Part shown: positions 1 through 5,959 of the stretch, in pieces
Position numbering within the stretch: the first letter of the stretch is position 1
How the letters are laid out: the number at the start of each line of letters is the position of its first letter
Origin: Actinomycetota bacterium
GTDB taxonomy: Bacteria; Actinomycetota; Actinomycetes; Nanopelagicales; Nanopelagicaceae
DNA: 27,222 bases
Assembly (NCBI GenBank): GCA_009700715.1
Contig: WLLM01000002.1
Span: 1 to 27,222, forward strand
Reading direction: 5' to 3'
The notes under the pieces: generated by a model
Database searches by the model: none
Told to the model about the DNA's origin: nothing
Seen by the model: the letters and a program-made list of their open reading frames with translations, nothing else
Program-made: the position numbers and the translations under genes

Positions 1-39
1 CCACATCCAGCAGAGTTTGAACTCTACTTCGATATCTAA
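1..39 (+). CDS. C-terminal end of an unidentified protein (5' end outside window)
   Basis: The frame starting at base 1 is open and reads PHPAEFELYFDI before a TAA at 37-39. A strong terminator follows 25 bp later on the same strand, which fits the end of a plus-strand gene. Twelve residues are too few to name a family. The next gene starts only about 20 bp after the terminator, from its own promoter. Confidence 0.45.
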   Translation, partial: PHPAEFELYFDI

Positions 40-63
40 ATCGAATTAGCTCTAGTTTTAACT

Positions 64-103
64 AGCAAAGCCCCGTCGAATCTTCGGCGGGGCTTTTGCT
101 TTA
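64..103 (+). terminator. Rho-independent terminator upstream of the NhaA-like gene
   Basis: CCCCGTCGAA at 71-80 pairs with TTCGGCGGGG at 83-92 (one G-U pair). The stem extends outward through AAAG (67-70) and CTTT (93-96) and is followed by a TTTTGCTTT tract. It should end the transcript of the gene that stops at base 39. The downstream promoter is squeezed against its 3' edge. Confidence 0.85.
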
Positions 104-121
104 CGTTGTACTCTTTACGAC
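99..121 (+). promoter_or_regulatory. Probable leaderless promoter of the NhaA-like gene, with a CTTTACG direct repeat
   Basis: TACTCT at 109-114 fits an actinobacterial -10 (TANNNT) and ends 7 bp before the ATG at 122, so transcription would start at or next to the start codon. No Shine-Dalgarno sequence lies in the 18 bp between the terminator and the ATG. CTTTACG occurs twice, at 99-105 and 113-119, flanking and overlapping the -10. No clear -35 is visible, because that position falls inside the terminator stem. Confidence 0.5.
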
Positions 122-928
122 ATGGTTTTGGATCTATTGATTGCAATCTTCTTCCTCTTTGTAGGGATAGAAATAACTGCAACGCTTACTCATCCTAAGC
201 AAGTTCTATTGCCCGCTTTCGCAGCTCTTGGAGGAATGGTTATTCCTGCTGCAATCTTTCTGGCCCTAAACCCTGGATCACAAGCGTGGGCAACATCTAT
301 GCCAACCGATCTCGCTCTCGCACTTGGAGTATTCGCACTACTTGGAAAGGGTGCCAATCCCGCCGTACGCATCTTTTTGTTAACGCTGGCGGTAGCCGAT
401 GACCTATTTTCGTTGATCGTTCTTGCAATTTTCTATGGTGATCAGCTAGATCTTGCCCATAGCGCATCAACTTTGGGAGCCGCCGCACTTGGTGCGGTTC
501 TTGCGATTGTTCCGAAGTTTCCGGTTCAGCGAGTTGTCGCAGTTCTCTCTCCACTTTGTACATTCTTTGTAATCCCTGTTTATGTAATAGCAAAGTTAAG
601 CCAAGGAATCTCGATGGATTCCATTACCTCTAAGACCGCAATCTCTCTAATAATTGCACGCGTTTTAGGCAAGATTGTCGGCATCACCCTCTTCGCTTGG
701 TTAGCGGTAACGCTGAAAATCATTCAACTGCCTAACAATCTGCGAATATCCGAAATTGCTGGAGTTGGCGCACTCGCTGGTATGGGTTTAACTGTCGCAC
801 TGGTGATCTCCGAAGTCGCTGTCGAAAGCGAAGTCATTCAAGGAGATGTTAAGGCGGGTTTAATTATCTCAGCGGTAATCTCTGGGTTAATTGGTTTTAT
901 TTGGCTCAAGAAGCCTCTTGCGCGCTAA
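122..928 (+). CDS. nhaA: Short NhaA-type Na+/H+ antiporter
   Basis: Inner-membrane antiporter of the NhaA family, which exchanges Na+ (or Li+) for protons in pH and sodium homeostasis. The alignable core is convincing. IFFLFVGIEI near the N-terminus matches NhaA TM II. PTDLALALG carries D63, the counterpart of E. coli D133. VADD carries D93-D94, the counterparts of D163-D164. VLGKIVG carries K184, the counterpart of K300. At 268 aa it is about 120 residues shorter than E. coli NhaA (388 aa): TM I is absent, and roughly 45-50 residues covering TM VII-VIII are missing after TM VI. No frameshift is visible: the frame upstream has no start codon and hits a stop before the terminator. The start is ATG 122, probably leaderless. 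The 3' end overlaps the convergent permease gene by 23 bp. Family call is firm; full transport activity is uncertain. Confidence 0.85.
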   Translation: MVLDLLIAIFFLFVGIEITATLTHPKQVLLPAFAALGGMVIPAAIFLALNPGSQAWATSMPTDLALALGVFALLGKGANPAVRIFLLTLAVADDLFSLIVLAIFYGDQLDLAHSASTLGAAALGAVLAIVPKFPVQRVVAVLSPLCTFFVIPVYVIAKLSQGISMDSITSKTAISLIIARVLGKIVGITLFAWLAVTLKIIQLPNNLRISEIAGVGALAGMGLTVALVISEVAVESEVIQGDVKAGLIISAVISGLIGFIWLKKPLAR

Positions 929-2330
929 TTTCTTTTCGAGCAAATAGGTAATGGCCACCGCCACCTATTGCAAGCGCTAGAAGAACTCCAACATTTGCGT
1001 ATGCCCAACTACCTTCTTTGCCGCCGATTAGGAAAAGCAAATAACCCTGCCAAGATAACCAGCTAGCAAAAGTGTTTGTTACAAAGCCCCAGCCAACAAA
1101 AGATCCGAGAGCCATCAAAGCTAGGGATCGTTTATTCCAGGATCCGTATATACCGCCAATTTTATATAAATCTTCTTCGTTATAAGCACGCTTGCGCAGG
1201 AGTACGTCAGTCACAAATATTGCAGACCAAGTAGCGATAGGTACGCCTAGAGTTATTAAAAATCCTTGGAATGGGAAGAAGAAGTTATCTGCAATCCAAA
1301 CGATATACACGGTTCCGACCAACATAACTAAGCCATCAATAGTTGCTGCAATATGGCGCTTAACTGGTAAGCCGATAGTTATAAGCGTCAGGCCGGAAGA
1401 ATATAGATCGAGAATTGCGCCACCAACGAGGCCAAAGATTGCGATTAGCGCAAAGAACGCCAGATACCAGGTTGGCAACAAAGTAGTAAGCGCGCCGATT
1501 GGATCCATAGCAATTGCTTCACTTAACTTAGCGTCGCTTCCTGAAAGCAACGCGCCATAAATCACTAGAACTATCGGAACAATTGAAGCGCCAAAAACGG
1601 TCCAGCCAACCACCGATTTATTTGAGGTTGCACGAGGTAGATAACGTGAATAATCCGCGGCGGAGTTAACCCAGCCCAATCCAATTCCAGTTACCCCGAA
1701 GATAAGCGCCCCAATAAATCCTTGAAAATTGCCAGTAGGTATCGCTGACACTGCCGACCAGGAAATCGAATCAATGGTTAACAAAATATAGATAACAGTT
1801 GCTATGACAGTAGTAATGGTTAAATACTTTTGCAAGCGCATGATCACGGCGTGGCCTAAGACTCCCCCGTAGATGGTTAAAGTCACCGACAGCACAAACC
1901 CAATAACCATCGCCAAGTCGTGGTTTATATGGCCAATTCGAATGAAGATGGTTCCTGTTGCAAGCGTTGCTAAAGAGACGAGCACCGTCTCCCAACCTAC
2001 AAAAATAAGGTAAGAAAGTAATCCGGGAACAATATTTCCTTTAACTCCAAATACCGCTCGCGATAAAACCATCGTTGGAGCATTTGATTTCTTTCCCGCG
2101 ATTGAGCTGAAACCAACTAATAGAAATGAAAGTACTGTTCCGATTATCGCTGCAGCAGTTGCTTGCCAGAAAGATATCCCGAACCCAAGGAAGAAGGCGC
2201 CGTATGACAGTGCAAGCAATGAGACATTTGCCCCACACCAAGGCCAGAAGAGCGAGGAAGCTTTTCCCGTACGTTCACTCTCGGCGATTACATTTGTTCC
2301 ATTAAGTTCTAGTTGCATCTTTTCCTTCAT
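906..2330 (-). CDS. NCS1 family nucleobase (cytosine/purine/allantoin-type) permease
   Basis: About 474 aa, almost entirely hydrophobic, with roughly 12 predicted membrane segments: the size and profile of nucleobase:cation symporter-1 proteins (CodB and Fcy2/PurP relatives). The N-terminal pattern (WPWCGANVS, then GAFFLGFGISFWQA, GKKSNAPTMVLSRAVFG and FVGWETVLV) is typical of bacterial purine-cytosine permeases. It should import a nucleobase or hydantoin-like compound with H+ or Na+. It is the last gene of a minus-strand run (crotonase, SDR, GNAT, permease), 22 bp after the acetyltransferase gene. An alternative start, ATG at 2318, has AAGGA 4 nt upstream and may be the true one, removing four residues. 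The 3' end overlaps the nhaA-like gene. Exact substrate cannot be told from sequence. Confidence 0.85.
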   Translation of the reverse strand: MKEKMQLELNGTNVIAESERTGKASSLFWPWCGANVSLLALSYGAFFLGFGISFWQATAAAIIGTVLSFLLVGFSSIAGKKSNAPTMVLSRAVFGVKGNIVPGLLSYLIFVGWETVLVSLATLATGTIFIRIGHINHDLAMVIGFVLSVTLTIYGGVLGHAVIMRLQKYLTITTVIATVIYILLTIDSISWSAVSAIPTGNFQGFIGALIFGVTGIGLGWVNSAADYSRYLPRATSNKSVVGWTVFGASIVPIVLVIYGALLSGSDAKLSEAIAMDPIGALTTLLPTWYLAFFALIAIFGLVGGAILDLYSSGLTLITIGLPVKRHIAATIDGLVMLVGTVYIVWIADNFFFPFQGFLITLGVPIATWSAIFVTDVLLRKRAYNEEDLYKIGGIYGSWNKRSLALMALGSFVGWGFVTNTFASWLSWQGYLLFLIGGKEGSWAYANVGVLLALAIGGGGHYLFARKEISAQEAS

Positions 2331-2352
2331 CTTTTTTGTTCAAGTCTAGGGC

Positions 2353-3081
2353 TTAGATCTCTTTACGTTGGTAAGAAGAGAACTCGCCAATTAGAGAAAA
2401 TCCGACGTTTTCATAAGCCCGCTTAGCGCTAGCGTTTCCAGCAAAGACTCCTAAGCCGACATGTGCAATCCCCTTGCTATTTGCAGATGAGAGCATTTGC
2501 GAGACAAGTCGCTGCGCTAAACCCTTAGAACGATATTCAGAGCGCGTTGCAATAGATGCAAACATCACTTCCCCAGTTCGCCATTTCACCAGCGCTCCAG
2601 TTGCTACTAGCAAAATATCCTCGCGAATCTCTCCCCAAAAAAGCACCTCTTCATTTCCTGGCCACACCGATGAATTCGGAGCATCTCTATCCAGTAGCTC
2701 CTTTATCTCCTCATTGTTTTTGGTCTCGGCAGCCTTATCGAGATTCGCGAATTCATGAGTGTCGATTGAGTAGAAATCCCAATCGGCGCGATGGGTAAAG
2801 CTTTCCAGATCTACGTTTACGCCACGAGATACAGCGACGCGATCACATTCCAGAATTTTTGGGTTGGTACCAAGTGCCATAGCAAAGATCGAGCCATCTT
2901 CATCACGAACGGAGAAACTCAGACTGTGATCGGTTACTTCGGCGATGATAAAACGGTGCGCAGGAGAATAAGTCGTAAATGTCTCTAAGTACTTAGGCTT
3001 CCCACTGAGTAGTTTTACTACCTGGCCGTGGTCCTTAATCGAGGAAGAAGTCAAGAAGGAAATCCGTGGTACCTGGAACAA
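2353..3081 (-). CDS. GNAT family N-acetyltransferase
   Basis: Protein of about 242 aa whose C-terminal third is a clear GNAT acetyl-CoA-binding domain. ASIATRSEYRSKGLAQRLVS holds motif A (the RSKGLA pyrophosphate loop), followed by GIAHVGLGVFAGNASAKRAYENVGF, the usual motif B with the N-x-x-(A/S)-x-x-(A/L)-Y pattern. The N-terminal 130 residues are not recognisable. Substrate unknown. The start is uncertain: the longest form begins with TTG at 3081, overlapping the SDR gene by 47 nt; a second TTG at 3054 would shorten the overlap to 20 nt. No ATG occurs in this region and no Shine-Dalgarno is evident, so translation is probably coupled to the upstream SDR gene. Confidence 0.8.
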   Translation of the reverse strand: MFQVPRISFLTSSSIKDHGQVVKLLSGKPKYLETFTTYSPAHRFIIAEVTDHSLSFSVRDEDGSIFAMALGTNPKILECDRVAVSRGVNVDLESFTHRADWDFYSIDTHEFANLDKAAETKNNEEIKELLDRDAPNSSVWPGNEEVLFWGEIREDILLVATGALVKWRTGEVMFASIATRSEYRSKGLAQRLVSQMLSSANSKGIAHVGLGVFAGNASAKRAYENVGFSLIGEFSSYQRKEI

Positions 3082-3877
3082 CTGAGTATTTCTCTAGATC
3101 AGTGACGCCAACTGATGCAAGCACTTCATCATCGACAAAAAAGTTTCCGGTGCAATCTTTTGATTCGCGATTTAGAATTACATAAGCCGCGTCAGCCAAG
3201 ATTTCTGGTGTGCGGCAAGCGGCGGTATCGACGCCAGGAATCATTTGTAGGGCTGCAGTATCGATTGCGGTTCTTGGCCAAAGTGCATTTACAGCGATCC
3301 CGGCTTTACGGAATTCTTCAGACATTCCAAGCACGCACATAGACATTCCATATTTCGCCATCGTGTAGGCCACGTGATGTTGAAACCACTTGGCTTTCAT
3401 GGATAGCGGCGGCGATAGGGTCAAAATATGAGGATTGCGACCGGCCTTTGCGGATTCACGAAGGTGCGGAATCGCAGCCTGGGAAGTTAAGAAAGTGCCG
3501 CGCACATTTACATCGAACATCAAATCAAAACGCTTGGCCGGAGTTGCCTCCGTTGGAGTTAAGTTAATTGCGCTGGCGTTGTTTATCAGAATATCGATAC
3601 CGCCAAACGCTTGCGCTGCTTGATTCACCGCAGATGCAATCTGCTCTTCATCTCTGAGGTCGCACTGAATTGGAAGGGCTACTCCACCAGCTGCGCGAAT
3701 TTCTTCCGCAGCCGAATGAATTGTGCCGGGTAACTTTGGGTTTGGCTCAGAAGTCTTGGCGGCGATAGCAACTGACGCTCCATCGCGCGCTGCCCGTAGG
3801 GCGATCGCTAGGCCAATGCCACGAGATCCTCCCGTAATAAAGATTCGTTTGCCTGAAAGATCTCCGGTGATTGTCAT
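3035..3877 (-). CDS. Short-chain dehydrogenase/reductase, HSDL2-like
   Basis: NAD(P)-dependent oxidoreductase of the classical SDR family. The Rossmann glycine motif TGGSRGIG is at residues 15-22, NNAS at 99-102, and the catalytic set S155, Y171 and K175 (YTMAK) is complete. The residues after the active site (SPPLSM, WFQHH, NALWPRTAIDTAA) resemble the HSDL2 / citronellol-dehydrogenase-like group, which acts on acyl or lipid-like substrates; that subgroup call is from memory. Length 280 aa is normal for the catalytic domain without the SCP2 tail of animal HSDL2. The ATG overlaps the stop of the upstream crotonase gene (TAATG), so the two are translationally coupled and probably act on related CoA-linked intermediates. 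Confidence 0.88.
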   Translation of the reverse strand: MTITGDLSGKRIFITGGSRGIGLAIALRAARDGASVAIAAKTSEPNPKLPGTIHSAAEEIRAAGGVALPIQCDLRDEEQIASAVNQAAQAFGGIDILINNASAINLTPTEATPAKRFDLMFDVNVRGTFLTSQAAIPHLRESAKAGRNPHILTLSPPLSMKAKWFQHHVAYTMAKYGMSMCVLGMSEEFRKAGIAVNALWPRTAIDTAALQMIPGVDTAACRTPEILADAAYVILNRESKDCTGNFFVDDEVLASVGVTDLEKYSVVPGTTDFLLDFFLD

Positions 3878-4620
3878 TACTTACCCTTCTTTGCCATAAA
3901 GTTCACAAACGCTTCCATTGCTTCCTCTGATTGAAGCGCGAGAGAGAAGAGTTCGAATTCTGCTTTCATAACTGCGGCAACCGCATCATGTTTGCTTGCC
4001 TTTAATAGCGCCTTGGTATTTATCATCGCTTGCGGTGGTTGCTGTGAAAGGTGTTCGGCGATCTCTAGCGCTTCGTGTAGTGGATCAGAAGCAATCGCTG
4101 CCACCAGTCCCATTTCGAGCGCGCTATCTGCATCAAAACTTTCTCCAGTTAAAAAGATTTTTGCAGCGCGTTGATATCCGACTAAAAGTGGAAAGAGATA
4201 ACTAGATCCGGCTTCAGGCACCAAGCCAAGAGAAGCGAACGGCATTGAGAATTTCGAGCTAGGGCCAGCAATAACAATGTCGCAGTGCAACAACATAGTT
4301 GTGCCGACTCCAACGGCATTTCCTTTAACCGCTGCGAACAAAGGTTTTGGAAACTCCAAGAGCGATCCAAGGAAGCGCGCCACATCGCTATCTTCATTGG
4401 TTGGAGGATTGGACATAAAATCAGCGATGTCATTTCCGGCGGTGAAGTGATCTCCTTCGCTAGTTAAGATCACGGCTCTAACTCCAAAGTCACCTGCTGC
4501 CTCATTTAAGCCTGTGGCAAGACCGGCGTACATCTCCCGAGTCAGGGCATTCATCTTTTCGGGACGATTAAAGCTAAGAATCTGAATCGCGCCTTCGCGG
4601 CGGCTCGTGATCTGGGACAT
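3877..4620 (-). CDS. Enoyl-CoA hydratase/isomerase (crotonase) family, probably delta3-delta2-enoyl-CoA isomerase type
   Basis: 247-aa crotonase-fold protein. The oxyanion-hole segments are visible as HFTAGNDIADF (58-68) and GNAVGVGTTMLLHCD (100-114). The two hydratase glutamates are missing: GGGxE reads GVGTT (T108), and the usual PE of the second glutamate reads PF (127-128). Instead there is E136 in FASLGLVPEAGSSYLFP, the pattern seen in ECI2/Eci1-type delta3,delta2-enoyl-CoA isomerases, which use a single glutamate at this place. An isomerase in unsaturated fatty-acid breakdown is therefore more likely than a hydratase. It is the first gene of a four-gene minus-strand unit and probably leaderless. 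The start ATG at 4620 lies 6 bp after a TAGTAT -10 box. Confidence 0.87.
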   Translation of the reverse strand: MSQITSRREGAIQILSFNRPEKMNALTREMYAGLATGLNEAAGDFGVRAVILTSEGDHFTAGNDIADFMSNPPTNEDSDVARFLGSLLEFPKPLFAAVKGNAVGVGTTMLLHCDIVIAGPSSKFSMPFASLGLVPEAGSSYLFPLLVGYQRAAKIFLTGESFDADSALEMGLVAAIASDPLHEALEIAEHLSQQPPQAMINTKALLKASKHDAVAAVMKAEFELFSLALQSEEAMEAFVNFMAKKGK

Positions 4621-4626
4621 CTGCGC

Positions 4627-4649
4627 ATACTACCCGTTGGTAACCAACG
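4627..4649 (-). promoter_or_regulatory. Crotonase promoter with a palindromic operator candidate
   Basis: On the minus strand TAGTAT (4632-4627) stands 6 bp before the ATG at 4620. Just upstream lies CGTTGGT-A-ACCAACG at 4635-4649, with perfect 7-bp arms, occupying the spacer between the -10 and the expected -35. This is a classic place for a repressor. It also lies upstream of the divergent LuxR-type gene, so it could act on both. The binding protein is unknown. Confidence 0.5.
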
Positions 4650-4688
4650 AAGAAAGGAGCAGAATGGGTAGCGACAGAGAGGTCAACT

Positions 4689-5009
4689 ATGGCAAGAGAT
4701 ATCACCATCACCGCACGAGAACTCAGCCCCTTTGAGCAATTAGTCCTTACGCTGCTCTGTGATGGCAAAACCAATGCAGCGATTGCGCGCGAGACTTCAC
4801 ATACTGAAAAAGTTATTGAAAATACAATTAGCCGTTCCGCTAAAGCTTTCAATATAAAGTCAGATCCTGATACAAATATTCGCGTCTTGCTTGCTCTCGC
4901 TTTTCGAACTCATTACGGAGATTCTGCCTTTGACCGGTTGAATGTTCCTTGTTCTCATTTCGAATTAGGTGCTAACGGAGAAAAGCTCTGTAATCGAGAA
5001 GTGCATTAA
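4689..5009 (+). CDS. Single-domain LuxR/GerE-type DNA-binding protein
   Basis: 106-aa protein. Residues about 10-70 (ELSPFEQLVLTLLCDGKTNAAIARETSHTEKVIENTISR, split here only by context) follow the GerE/LuxR helix-turn-helix pattern: an LS/LTxxE-like first helix, the GKTNxxIA turn, then the recognition helix with VIENTISRSAKAFNI. No receiver or other sensory domain precedes it, so it is a stand-alone HTH protein. The C-terminal tail has two cysteines (PCSHFELGANGEKLC). The start ATG 4689 has AGAGAGG 6 nt upstream. It is divergent from the crotonase unit with a palindrome between them, so it may regulate that unit; this is inference. Confidence 0.75.
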   Translation: MARDITITARELSPFEQLVLTLLCDGKTNAAIARETSHTEKVIENTISRSAKAFNIKSDPDTNIRVLLALAFRTHYGDSAFDRLNVPCSHFELGANGEKLCNREVH

Positions 5010-5028
5010 CTAGATCACATTTTTATTG

Positions 5029-5065
5029 GGGCTAGCCCTCACCGTTCTTGGTGAAGTGCTAGCCC
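5029..5065 (+). terminator. Hairpin after the LuxR-type gene, possible terminator
   Basis: GGGCTAGC at 5029-5036 pairs with GCTAGCCC at 5058-5065, and the inner CACC pairs with GGTG around a GTTCTT loop. The sequence after it (TTCACTATTTTCTAT) is T-rich but not a clean T run. It is 20 bp past the LuxR-type stop, so it most likely ends that transcript. Confidence 0.6.
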
Positions 5066-5157
5066 TTCACTATTTTCTATAGATCGCTCTAAATGAGAGT
5101 ACTAATTGTCATGCACTCAATCTTTGGGCGCGTTTAGGAAAGGTTTTGGAGAGAAAT

Positions 5158-5739
5158 ATGAAACGCAAAAGTTTTGACAAGATTGTCACATTCGTCGGCT
5201 TTGGTTTATCAGTCTTTTTGCTGGTCGCCGCCGGATTGCTTAACTGGGGAGCTGGTTTCGCTTCTGATGCGGTTAGCTCACAACTTGAAGCCCAGCAAAT
5301 AACCATTCCTGCAGAAACAGCTAACAAGAATGAGCCAGCCGATGTAACCGCCTTCTTCCAGGAAAATGGTGACAAGGTAATGTCCACCGGCAAGCAAGCC
5401 CAAATGTATGCAGATCACTATCTCGGATTCCATTTATCTGGCATGCCAACCTATGCCGCTGCTAGCGGTGCAAGTCGCGCAGCAGCTGGTGCGCTTGCAT
5501 CAAATCCAAAAGATCCCGCCTTGCAAGCTGATGCTGCGGCAAAGGCTGGAATGGTCGACACCGTATTTAAGGGAACTATGTTGCGTGGAACTTTATTAAC
5601 TGCGTATGCATTTGGAACTCTCGGATCTATTGCTGGGATTGCAGCCCTAGTCTCACTTGGCGGAGCCGCATTTATGCTCCTGCTTTCAATACTTGGACTG
5701 CTTCATATTCGTCGCACTCCTGAGGATGCGACGATTTAA
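5158..5739 (+). CDS. Conserved actinobacterial two-TM membrane protein of unknown function
   Basis: 193-aa protein with a basic N-terminus (MKRKSFDK), a first hydrophobic segment at about residues 9-31, an extracytoplasmic region rich in Ala, Asp and Gln, and a second hydrophobic segment at about 145-182 ending in a short basic tail (HIRRTPED). I recognise the general pattern (KxFDKxVxxxGxxLxxxLLVAxGLLxWG, then QAxxYADHxxxxHL) as a hypothetical family common in Actinobacteria, with no known function. ATG 5158 is preferred over an in-frame TTG 12 nt earlier because GGAGAG lies at a suitable distance upstream. It has its own tandem hairpins downstream, so it is probably a single-gene transcript. 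Confidence 0.75.
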   Translation: MKRKSFDKIVTFVGFGLSVFLLVAAGLLNWGAGFASDAVSSQLEAQQITIPAETANKNEPADVTAFFQENGDKVMSTGKQAQMYADHYLGFHLSGMPTYAAASGASRAAAGALASNPKDPALQADAAAKAGMVDTVFKGTMLRGTLLTAYAFGTLGSIAGIAALVSLGGAAFMLLLSILGLLHIRRTPEDATI

Positions 5740-5804
5740 CCCTCAACTCTCCGTGAGGGCGCCCCTCGTTAACTCGCTGAAAAGCGTTGCTAACGAGGGG
5801 TTTT
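5740..5804 (+). terminator. Tandem stem-loops ending in a strong rho-independent terminator
   Basis: The first small hairpin, CCCTCA (5740-5745) with TGAGGG (5754-5759), begins directly after the stop codon. The second is strong: CCCCTCGTTA (5762-5771) pairs perfectly with TAACGAGGGG (5791-5800), the inner CGCT-GAAA-AGCG forms a tetraloop stem, and TTTT follows. Confidence 0.88.
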
Positions 5805-5858
5805 CACGACTCGCCCCCGAATGAGCTCTGCATTGAAAGATCCCTAGTCGTACCCTTG

Positions 5859-5957
5859 ATGAGTCTTCCCCGCTACTTCCCAGTTAAAGAAGCAGTGCTC
5901 ACACACGGTGAACGCTCTCGTAGCACCATTACCAATATTGGTAATTGGAAAGGATGA
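5859..5957 (+). CDS. Candidate 32-codon leader peptide ORF before the NCS2 permease
   Basis: An ATG at 5859 opens a 32-codon frame starting MSLPRYFPVKEAVLTHGE and ending at TGA 5955-5957. That stop overlaps an ATG at 5954 (ATGA) which is in frame with the permease, the usual geometry for translational coupling. The codons ITNIGN near its end are those of the 5928-5945 palindrome. No Shine-Dalgarno precedes 5859, and an open run of this length can arise by chance, so this is only a candidate. A role in regulating the permease is inference. Confidence 0.25.
   Translation: MSLPRYFPVKEAVLTHGERSRSTITNIGNWKG
5928..5945 (+). promoter_or_regulatory. Perfect 18-bp palindrome next to the permease ribosome-binding site
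   Basis: ATTACCAATATTGGTAAT is a perfect palindrome ending one base before the permease Shine-Dalgarno GGAAAGG (5947-5953). It could be a repressor operator, or in the mRNA a 6-bp stem (ATTACC/GGTAAT) that crowds the ribosome site. Its TTGGTAA core also appears in the crotonase-promoter palindrome at 4635-4649, but the two are not the same motif. Confidence 0.5.
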
Positions 5958-5959
5958 CA

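Noticed and set aside
297..593. Open frames antisense to the nhaA-like gene, and similar long opposite-strand frames inside fadD, fadJ, rnd and DUF3000
   Set aside because: Their translations lack family motifs and follow the codon shadow of the clearly real genes.
5146..5157. TTG start for the two-TM membrane protein
   Set aside because: It lies inside the Shine-Dalgarno of the ATG at 5158.
5740..5959. Known riboswitch before the NCS2 permease
   Set aside because: After the terminator hairpins I could not fit a purine, xanthine, PRPP or other familiar riboswitch core to this leader; only the palindrome stands out.
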